Assembly (NCBI RefSeq): GCF_028769735.1
Contig: NC_088178.1
Location: 8,436,001-8,500,000 of the forward strand
DNA from: Zonotrichia leucophrys gambelii
Lineage: Eukaryota; Chordata; Aves; Passeriformes; Passerellidae
DNA: 64,000 nt
Direction of reading: 5' to 3'
The first letter of the stretch is position 1; each line of letters opens with the position of its first letter. Below the pieces are notes generated by a model that saw only the letters and a list, made by a program, of their open reading frames with translations, made no database searches and was not told the DNA's origin. The position numbers and the translations under genes were made by a program. Positions 25,261 to 64,000 of this stretch are shown here, piece after piece.

Positions 25261-26373
25261 ATGAGCTGTTGGAGTGGGTTCTTCTGTCCCACGGAATGCA
25301 CCAAGAGAAGTCTTTTCCTGGTTTTCACCATCTCTTTTACAATATATTTGATTTCCTCTTTTTATACTTCTCCTCACCTTGCTGCTCGACCTAAAAGTAA
25401 TGGTCTTCACATGGAAAGTGAAAAGAGTTTATTTAGAAAATTATCTATAAATTTCAAACAAATCTTAGGGAAACAAAATGGAGAACTACCACCTGAAAAT
25501 GAGAAATCTGGGAATAAAGCCACGCCCACTCCAACACGGCCATTTGCATTCATTATTAACGAAGAAGAGAAGTGTAAAGATAGAACACCTTTCTTGGTAT
25601 TGCTGATATCAACAACAGCAGCCGAGCTGCAGCACAGAAAAGCCATCCGGGAGAGCTGGGCGAGCGAAGCCGCGGTTCCCGGCGCGGACATTGTTCGGCT
25701 GTTCATGCTGGGCAGCGACCCCAGGGGTGACAAAGGGGACGTTCTGCTGAGAGAAAGTGAGCAGTATCATGACATCATCCAGCAGGACTTCCTGGACACT
25801 TACAACAACTTAACTCTTAAAACTCTGATGGGCATGAGCTGGGTGGCCACCTACTGCAGTGGCACGAGGTTTGCTATGAAGACAGACAGTGACGTTTTTG
25901 TCAACACGATGCACTTGATTGAAAAGCTCCTCAGGCCTCTCCCGCCTCCCACAGAGAATTATTTCACAGGCCATTTAATGACAGGGCACAGCCCTATTCG
26001 GAATAAAGCCAGTAAATGGTACATATCAGAAGAAGAATTCCCAGAAAACAAATACCACCCTTTCTGTTCAGGAACTGGCTACGTGTTTTCTGGAGACCTG
26101 GCTGCAAAAATTGTAGATGCTTCTTTAATGATTAAATTTATACATTTGGAAGATGTTTACGTAGGGTTTTGTCTTAATGCAAAGGGAGTAGAAATAGCAC
26201 CATCTCCTAAATCGCTGTTTAACATACACAAGGTTCCATTTTCTCCTTGTGCGTACAATGAGTTAATTACATCTCATCACATTGAGCCACATGAGCACAT
26301 ACTCTATTGGGAAACACTGCAAAAGAAGAAACACACATGTCAGGAAAGAAAGGTCCATCCTGGAGCATCCTAG
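25261..26373 (+). CDS. Beta-1,3-galactosyltransferase, B3GALT1/2-like (single coding exon)
   Basis: Intact 370-residue type II Golgi glycosyltransferase of family GT31 (Galactosyl_T domain). The family transfers galactose from UDP-galactose in beta-1,3 linkage, usually to GlcNAc-terminated glycans. A short cytosolic tail is followed by a signal anchor (about residues 16-35, RSLFLVFTISFTIYLISSFY). A variable stem follows, then the catalytic domain from about residue 97. Visible motifs are RKAIRESW (126-133), HDIIQQDFLDTY (170-181), sequon N183-L-T, KTDSDVFVN with the metal-binding D209-S-D211, CSGTGYVFSGD (269-279) and EDVYVG (297-302). The start is the first in-frame ATG; the frame is open to a GTG at 25183 but has no earlier ATG. 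It is closest to B3GALT2 (LMGMSWVATYC, ITSHH), yet the near-invariant FNHW before the C-terminal cysteine is FNIH here. The many differences from the B3GALT2 I remember, normally very conserved, argue for a separate paralogue. Acceptor specificity cannot be read from the sequence. Confidence 0.94.
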   Translation: MSCWSGFFCPTECTKRSLFLVFTISFTIYLISSFYTSPHLAARPKSNGLHMESEKSLFRKLSINFKQILGKQNGELPPENEKSGNKATPTPTRPFAFIINEEEKCKDRTPFLVLLISTTAAELQHRKAIRESWASEAAVPGADIVRLFMLGSDPRGDKGDVLLRESEQYHDIIQQDFLDTYNNLTLKTLMGMSWVATYCSGTRFAMKTDSDVFVNTMHLIEKLLRPLPPPTENYFTGHLMTGHSPIRNKASKWYISEEEFPENKYHPFCSGTGYVFSGDLAAKIVDASLMIKFIHLEDVYVGFCLNAKGVEIAPSPKSLFNIHKVPFSPCAYNELITSHHIEPHEHILYWETLQKKKHTCQERKVHPGAS

Positions 26374-26670
26374 GAACTTGCTTTGACAATGGGCAAAGCA
26401 GCAGATGTTTTCTTAGTAGCAACAGAGCACCTGTGTAATGATAACTTTCAAGGTCCACGGACATCCTGAATCAGGTGCCTAGGTTTTGTATTAGGTTGAA
26501 TTCAAAGGATTTTTCCTACATAAAGAAGCCTTTCTCTGTTGAGTGAATTCTGATTTACCTTATTTAGTTTTGGATGAAGCATCAATTAATTTTTAAAGCC
26601 AGCAAGAGACCATATCAACCCTACTGAAGAAAAAGCAAAGACAATGCAATAAAACTTGTTCTTTCATTAA
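26374..26670 (+). other. 3' UTR of the galactosyltransferase gene
   Basis: Sequence from the TAG stop to shortly after an AATAAA signal at 26648-26653, which is followed by a GT-rich stretch near 26682. The exact cleavage site is inferred. Confidence 0.5.
26648..26653 (+). terminator. Polyadenylation signal AATAAA
   Basis: Canonical AATAAA about 275 bases downstream of the galactosyltransferase stop codon, with GT-rich sequence (TTCATGTGTT) some 30 bases further on. It is the most likely 3' end of the mRNA. Confidence 0.55.
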
Positions 26671-27658
26671 AAATGAATAAGTTCATGTGTTAATTTCATA
26701 CTGCTTGATGTAATTTGCCTATGTACCATTAAATGTACTCATGTGGCATTCCAGTGTGACCGAAGAAGGAAGCATACAAGATATCCTGTGCTGGGGAATT
26801 AGTGCCAGAAATGTGGGCAGAAACTGCGTCTTCAGAAAATCTAACATTAGCATTTCCCAGATCTCAGTGCCCAGAGTGGCTACTACTCTCTGTGGTTATA
26901 TATACATAGAAAACCTCACACACAAGATACCACTTATTTGTTATCATGGAGATGTAATAAAAAGAGGAAAATTAAATGCAGATAGACTGACCTGTTAGTG
27001 ATATATTAAATTGCATTTTAGGGCATTTGGCTGTGTACAAAATATCATCATAGTTAAGTAAAAAATAAGATGGTGCTTACTAACCTCAGAAGATAAAAGT
27101 TTCAGTCCAAATCCCTATCAGATGCACATGGAAATCAGAATGTCAATCACATGAATACCAAACACTTCAGCTGGAAGTGAAAAGTGAGTATACGTTATAT
27201 GCATCCCCAATGACATTTTGTAAATGTACATGATGGTGTTTCATGAAGAAGCCCCTGAATCCTGCAGTGCAGTCTTTGTGTGCTCTGTGCAGCTCCATTC
27301 TACCCAGGACTGACAGACGGTGGGAACCTGTGGTGCAGCCACTGAACACAATGCATTTCTCCCTTACAGGAATTTGGTCTTAGACCTTTTTATTAAGGAA
27401 TATTATTGCTCAGCTAATACTTACACAGGACAATTTTTCTATCTCAAATGGGCCCCTATTCATCTGGACTTTCAAGACCTTTTTGCATTTAGCTTGGGAA
27501 AGATACAGCTAGCAAGGACAACATTGCCTCAGGGCTTTCCTGGCCCTGAGGTCTCTCCATAGTTTCTGAAATGTTAAAAGTTTTACAGGAAGTTGTGTTA
27601 AAAAAATTAGCCTTTTTGGACATAATATGTTGATTACCTGATAGAAACCACGACGTCT
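26671..27658. other. Intergenic DNA, nothing recognised
   Basis: Non-coding sequence between the galactosyltransferase 3' end and the next LTR-like element. No conserved protein, RNA gene or clear repeat is seen. Confidence 0.5.
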
Positions 27659-28115
27659 TGTGATGCCTAGACAGGCTGGACCTGGAACAGAGACTAGACA
27701 GAACTAAAGGAATAAAGTAGGTATTTGTTAAAAGGTCCTAATGGATACACCTTGGGCAGTACAAGAGCCTGCCCAGGGCTACACCCAAAATAGACCCAAA
27801 ATGGTCACAAAAATGGATGACTGGTCACGAGGCCTCTCACATTTATAAGTCTTGGTCCATTGCATATTGGGGTTGTCCAATTACAGCTTCAGGTTGTGAA
27901 GTTCCATCCTCCTTGTTGCTCTCTTCAGTTCTCCATTGTTTATACTTTTGGGCCTGAAAATTGTAATGGTTGTCCTTGATCTCAAGCTGGAATAGGATTG
28001 TTTTGTCTACCTACCTTGTGAAGAGAACTTACTGATACTTCATATGAAGCTCAGAGCTACACCCCTAGGCAGCGCAGAATCTGAAAAACATGAAAGCTAA
28101 AACTTAAGGCATCAC
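27659..28115. mobile_element. LTR-like element with TGTGATGCCT/AGGCATCAC ends
   Basis: A 457-bp segment is bounded by inverted ends TGTGATGCCT (27659-27668) and AGGCATCAC (28107-28115). The interior has features I recall from a songbird LTR family: an ACCCAAAATAGACCCAAAATGGTCAC-type region near 27785-27812, a TTTATAAG box near 27842, and a CTTCATATGAAG palindrome near 28038. There is no clear target-site duplication. The neighbouring sequence shows a second TGTTG…TGACA pair at 27628/28129, so the exact ends are uncertain. No internal viral genes are adjacent. Orientation is not settled. Confidence 0.65.
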
Positions 28116-28324
28116 TTGTATACCTGACAACTTTATCTAGCATTAAACCATGCAATGAGCTCAACTCTGCAGTCTGTTCCCTTTACCTGGGTGGGGAGTA
28201 CCAGGTCACGCATGGTTGTGCAGTAACAACCACAAAGGTGTGCAAAACCCAACAAACTCAACCCTTGCATGTTCTCCTATTGCCTGGATGGCAATGAAGT
28301 TCTCCAGGTCATTCAGTAATTCCT
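28116..28324. other. Unassigned spacer, possibly degraded repeat
   Basis: Short stretch between the LTR-like element and the CR1. Its right part may be a highly diverged extension of the CR1, but I cannot support a match. Confidence 0.35.
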
Positions 28325-28990
28325 GAAGATGGGGCCCAGCAGAAAAGGACTTGGAGATGCTGGCTGAGGGCAGCTGACCAAAAGCCAGCTGTGCCAAGGT
28401 AGCCAAGGATGCCAAGGGTATCCTGGCTTTTATCAGGGACAGTGTGGCCAGTGGGACCAGGGAAGGGACTGTCCCTCTGTTCCCAGTACTGGTGAGTACC
28501 TCAAATCCTGTGTCCAGCTCTGAGCCCCCCAGTCCAAGGAAGACTTTGAGACGCTGCAGTGAGTCCAGAGAAGGACAACTGAGCCTGGAAGGGCCTGGAG
28601 CACAGGTCTGAGGAGGAGCCTGGAGGGGAAAGGAGGCTCAGGGGAGACCTTATCCCATTCTACAACTGCCTGAAAGGAGGTCATAGAAAGATGGTTGGTT
28701 TCTTCTGCCAGCAACCAGAGACAGGATGAGAGGAAATGGCCTCAAGCTGCAGGGGAGATTCAGGTTGGCCATCAGCAATAATTTCCTCATAGAAAGGAGC
28801 TGTCAAGCATTTGAACAGGCTGCCCAAGGAAGTCGTGGAGTCAACATTGCTGGAGGTGTCCCAAGAAGTGACAGGACATGGCATGTGGCATTCAGTGGTG
28901 TGGTTTAGTTGGCATGGAGGTGCTTGGTGAAAGGCAGGACTAAATGATCTTGGAGGCATTTTCCAACCCTAATGATTCCATGATTGTATA
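28325..28990 (+). mobile_element. CR1 LINE, 5'-truncated 3' fragment
   Basis: Clear match by eye to the 3' part of the avian CR1 non-LTR retrotransposon. In order it shows AGAAAAGGACTTGGAGATGC, GCCAGCTGTGCCAAGGTAGC, GTCCAGAGAAGG, GAGGCTCAGGGGAGACCTTA, ACAACTGCCTGAAAGGAGG, GGAAATGGCCTCAAG, GAACAGGCTGCCCAAGGAAG and the terminal TTTTCCAACCCTAATGATTC. It holds only the reverse-transcriptase end and 3' UTR, with no open frame, so it is a dead copy. Several indels and many substitutions indicate an old insertion. Confidence 0.92.
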
Positions 28991-29489
28991 AGATAAGGTA
29001 ATGGAGGCTTCACCACAACCTAAAGCTGAGTGCACAAGCAGCATAATCACTAATAAGCATTAACAAAGACTTGCCAGCTGTACAAATAAAAGGCTATAAA
29101 GATACTAATTCATTGCTTTTTTTTGGAGTCTGTGGAGTCTGCCACACCACTGTACATTTATGGAAACAGTGAGAGTTTATAAATCCTAGAAGGAATAAAT
29201 ACCAAACCTAAAGCAATTAAAAGCTATAGACTTGCCAGCAAAATGAACCAGTTCATCAGCCAGCCCATACTGGTGAAAGGATACAAGAAATAGGAGAAGT
29301 GATCAGTAGGATCAGTAATTGGTGTGCACATGAAGTAGTACTTACTCTTTCATTTCCATGCTTTGCCTCCCAGTCTCTCTGCTGGTTGGCATGGGCCAGT
29401 TCCAAATCATAACACTTTAAAGTCTAGATTTTGTAGAAAATTTAGTTCACAGGAATGTCAAATGCTTGTTTTTTTACTTAATGAAATAG

Positions 29490-29520
29490 AAATATTTGCC
29501 TTCTTAGGAGGCAAATATTT
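29490..29520. repeat. Perfect 11-bp stem hairpin
   Basis: AAATATTTGCC (29490-29500) and GGCAAATATTT (29510-29520) are exact reverse complements with a 9-base loop. Directly visible; no function assigned. Confidence 0.85.
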
Positions 29521-32500
29521 ATATCTTAAGCTTCTTAGGAGTTTATATTTGTGTTGAATTACCATTATTGACATCCTTGCATTGGCAGTGGAGGAAATAA
29601 TTAAGTATATAACAATATTATCATTAATATTTTTAATTAGCTTCAGAAAATGAAGAGAAGCAAAATCTGGGTCATATCTTGTAACTTAATATGAATTAAC
29701 TCATTTCCTGTATCACTGCAATGCATATTCTATACAAGCACAAGGAACAGAGGCTGAAATTTTGAAGTGCTACTCTTTAGACATTTATTCATTGTACATC
29801 TGTTTCAAGGTGCATAGGGTTGTCTCTAATAGAATATTAAGAATATGCAACCATATTTTATGCATATTTCTTAGTTTTATAAATTCTGCATTTATAGCAC
29901 TGCCTTGAAGAAGTATTTTTATAACCTTGAGGTACAAATTTTTGTACCTGCATAGAACTGCTTCATGTTATTAATTCATTTCCAGATTTTAGTGGCTGGT
30001 TTCCATTGGATATCAAGCAGAATTCAATGCTGCAAAATCTCATGTCAGTGTTCCAAAATTACAGAATGATTACTTTCAGCCCTAATTCTCTAGAAACCAG
30101 AGAATTGTGTGTTACCTCTGCTGCACTTGATGTCATTTCAGTTTTCCTCCTTTGCTGAAGCCTAACATTTATTTGTTCTTTAGCTTTTTTTGGTGCACGG
30201 GTAAATAAAGCGGTGTAATATTCAGTAATTTGCATTTGTATACTTGTTATACTTGTTTGGAAGTTGTTAAAGTGTAGTTGTGGTACAAAGTTGTTTGTGA
30301 GAGAGAAAATATCTATGCTGGGAAATAACTGATCTTAATTACTGAGACAAAAGTTCACAACTTCAATAATTCATTTCCATTGCAAGTTTCAAAAACTCAA
30401 GAACTTCATGCTTTTTACTTTGTACCTGAATTCATGTGTGTCGTGGAATTGGAGTGAAACAGTTAATGAAACACACTGCATGCCATTGAAAGAGTTCTTG
30501 AGACTTTTTTTATTGCAGACTAGGTAACACATTTTCATAGGTTCCGGCTTTGCTGGAAATTCCCTTGAGAATGAAGCAGTTATTATCAGCTAGCGCTTCC
30601 CTGTCTGGGTCTGTGACTCGGTACCAAACTGCTTGGGCTGTGCTAAGGCAGTGCTGGGGAAGAGGGCCATCTTTGGGTTGTTGACAGAAGTGAGCCAGGA
30701 GGAAAAATACATACAGTTAATACAGAGAGAAATAATCTTTTTTTTCACAGCTCCACATTTCTCCCTCTACTGAGTGCACTGTTGCCTGCTCACACCCCTC
30801 TGTTCAACAGTCATTTGACCCTGCCCATTCTAGAACTTCATCATCCCTTCTCCAGCACTGAGCCTTGAGACTCCTGTTCCTCAGTCTGGTCTCCAGTCCA
30901 GTTAGGCTTGTGTTACATTTCTGATAATCATGATGAGAAAAAAAGTGTGTGAACATAAGATTGCCTGCAGGATGGCCATTAAAGAATCACCTCCCTGGCC
31001 ACTGAGGGGACCGTGCATACTGTCTCATTCAGGGAAAATGTAGTGGTGCTTAGGCTGGTCTTGGAAGATCAAAATCCCACTAGAATGCAGTCTGTCTGTG
31101 AAGATACTCCAGAGGAAGCAAACCTGTTCTGCTTTCGACATGAAAGACAGCATTATTCTGAACAGCTGAACTTCGCGATACTTTATTCATAGGTTATTAG
31201 AACTTCTGCTTCATCAGAAGCTGTTGTTAGTTTTTACTACCTTGCTTGTCTTCCAGCAGATTTTGAAGAGAACTAAGTGTTTGGTTCACAAAGATTGCCT
31301 TGCATTCATTTTAGGGACTCCAAGTGTCTCCAGCTGTCTTTGTGTTTGCTTTAGCAAATCTTCTGAGGCTAATGAGCAATTAGAAATTCATTAAGCCTGG
31401 AGAAATACCGGGTTACATTAGATGCCACTATTCTAATCTAGCCAAGCAGCAATTCTGCTGAGTTAAGTGGGCAAATGGACACAGCTGGCTGCTTGTTTCT
31501 GCTGCTTTATGGGCTGTTAAATGGGAGGACTCAAGCCCTCACTATGGATCCTTTTGGCAGAGAGTCCTTAAATCAGTGGTGTGTGCTGTACACACACACA
31601 GGAATTCCTGTGAACTGTGACTCAGGCTAAAAGCAGTGTGCAGCTTGCCAGCTGGAGGATAGCCATGGTTCTGGAAGCCTCTCTGCCTCCTTGAGACTCC
31701 ATTAGAGAAGCCTTCCGTATGCAACAACAGATCCTTCTAATAGTTTGGAATGAACATTTTTAAGAAACTTGTATTTTTTAAAAAAATATTCAACTGGAAT
31801 AGAATCTTCTCCCTGAAGGTATTAAAAATAGAAAAATTATTCACACTGCCCATGCAAACTCTTCTGGGTAACTTCTATGGCAGGTCTTGGACAGGATCCT
31901 GTACCATATACTGTTTGTTTTTCTTTCTGAAAAAATGTAGACTTCAGTCTGTGCAGCTGTTTCAATTGTTTCTTTGTTTCCCACAGTGCCCATTTGAAAT
32001 ACTTTATCTGTGAATAAACTAGTGAATGACTCCAGTGTGGAAAAGCACCGAGCAATAATGGACTCTAAGCAGAACCACTGAATTGTTAAACCTTGCAATC
32101 ATTAAAAGGAAGGCAGGAACTAAAAGCAGATTTGCTGTCATTCCTAATATGAACGTGACTTGATTTCAGTATCCGTACAACGCTGGTAAACAGGCTCACA
32201 TTCAAGAGCTGCTTGCTGGGCAATCTGGTTGTAGTTTCTGTTTTAGAAATATAATGTACTTCTACCAATTAATATAGAAGAGAATATAAGCAGTTTTGAC
32301 TGATTTTTTTTTTTTAAAATAGGACATCAAGAGAGTTCAGAGAATAATAATTTTTTTCCATATTAGACTACCTGCAAAATTACTTGGGTCTATATGGACA
32401 CTTGTAACAGAAGGGAGTTTAAAACCTCAAGTATGTTCTTCCCTATTTGTGACAATGATTTTGGAAGATCATGGACAGATATGCTTAATTCTGTAGAAAG

Positions 32501-32637
32501 CTTGACCAATTTTAGTTGCTTCTTACACAAGCAGATGCTTTTGTGTCTACTTCATGCCAAAGCAGAGCTTTTAGATCCATAATGCTTTTTCACACTATGT
32601 GGAATTACATTCATTTTGTGAATGGGTTATAAATTTC

Positions 32638-32643
32638 TTTAAT
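32638..32643 (-). terminator. KCNT2: Possible KCNT2 polyadenylation signal ATTAAA
   Basis: ATTAAA on the minus strand about 950 bases past the KCNT2 stop. It is the nearest candidate hexamer I found below the stop codon, and weakly supported because it lacks a convincing downstream GU-rich element. Confidence 0.25.
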
Positions 32644-33591
32644 CTTCAATGAGATATGTAATTTCATATAAAAAGGTATCACTTTTGGGTAATCTGGATG
32701 ACTAGGCATGTAATGTTATGGATAAACTGTAGTTCTGGCATAATCATGAAAATGTTAAGGGCTTGCTGTAGGAATCATTCCCTAGAGGGATGCTCTCACT
32801 TCTGTGTTGTAATCTACTCAGGTTTCTACAGAAAAACCCACCAAGGTTCAAAGGATTGTTTCACCTGAGCTACCCCTGTATGCAGCTTCACACAGTAACT
32901 CCCCAGTTTTTTGCCAGTGTTGGGAGAGCTGCCTGTGTGAGATGGGAGGGACTTTCCTGCAGCTGGGCTCTTCTGTCACTGAAGTGTCTCAATCTCAGCC
33001 TCTGCAGCATGACCAGGTTGTGTCATTCAGCCTGGTCTGTGTAAACCCAGGGAACAAAACCCAGGTCCTGGAGGCTAAAATGGGACTGAAACTAATCTGT
33101 GCTAATAAAAAATGGGAGATAGGCTGAGATTGAAAATAATTTCAAAGACTGAATTCTTGACACACAGAGCCTTGTTGGCAGCTTTAGGTATTAACATATT
33201 TGCTACTACAAATCAGGCATTGTCTCTCTATGGGCATCAGATAATCTGACACTGGTCAGAAGCTCAGTCACTGACATGCTGCCACCTAAATATGCTTAGG
33301 AGCATCTAAGCAAACTGTGGTAGAATCTGACATTTGTTCGTGTGGGTTAAATAGCAACAGGTTGTCATCATTCTGCTAAGCTGACAAAGTTCAACTTCCA
33401 TACTGAACAGGCCACAGACCTGACAATCCCTGAAATTAGAGTTTCTAGGCACCACATTTCTGCATTTGGTCACTTACCCACTGTCATTTTGTTTCCAAAA
33501 TCTGAATAAAATATACCACTCAGCTTGCAAAATGGTTAGTGGAAACAACATGTGTATAAAACTGTCTCTGAATGCTGTGGTGAGTTCCATA

Positions 33592-64000
<30,409 letters not shown>

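Larger units (their letters stand above)
28991..33591. other. Intergenic DNA and KCNT2 3' UTR/flank
   Basis: The right part (from 33591 downward) must contain the KCNT2 3' untranslated region, since its stop codon is at 33592-33594 on the minus strand. A possible ATTAAA signal lies at 32638-32643 (minus), which would give a UTR of roughly 950 bases, but I cannot confirm it. The rest is AT-rich and shows no coding frame. A perfect 11-bp hairpin at 29490-29520 is listed separately. Confidence 0.45.

Overview
The window is nuclear DNA from a vertebrate, almost certainly a bird and probably a songbird. The coding exons are those of vertebrate genes with canonical GT-AG introns. The interspersed repeats are avian: two CR1 LINE fragments, two LTR elements of types I associate with songbird genomes, and one further avian-looking repeat. 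The species call rests on recognising repeats by eye and was not checked by any search.

Layout: positions 1 to about 25 kb are non-coding. They hold a striking 71-bp imperfect palindrome (13175-13245), a solo LTR with an intact 6-bp target-site duplication (22104-22722) and a degenerate avian repeat (about 23650-24042). At 25261-26373 (+) lies an intact, intronless beta-1,3-galactosyltransferase coding exon. It belongs to the B3GALT1/2/5 subfamily but looks too divergent to be the ordinary B3GALT2 orthologue. Between 26.7 and 33.6 kb there is an LTR-like element and a 5'-truncated CR1. From 33592 to 63569 (-) the window holds the 3' part of KCNT2 (Slick/Slo2.1, a sodium-activated potassium channel). 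I resolved fourteen consecutive coding exons, giving 668 codons plus stop with every exon phase consistent. They cover the end of RCK1, the linker, RCK2 and the cytosolic C-terminus. The pore and N-terminus lie beyond the right edge of the window.

The two genes are convergent (tail to tail, about 7.2 kb between stop codons). I see no functional link between them: one encodes a Golgi glycosyltransferase, the other a plasma-membrane channel.

Most notable observations: (1) the galactosyltransferase gene directly downstream of KCNT2, a place where, as I recall, mammals have a long gene-poor interval; (2) the Walker-A-like segment proposed as the ATP site of mammalian Slick has lost both of its glycines here; (3) the 71-bp palindrome, which folds as a pre-miRNA-sized hairpin; (4) a weak 5' splice site in the KCNT2 exon that carries the altered Walker-like motif. 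No previously undescribed multi-gene system is evident.
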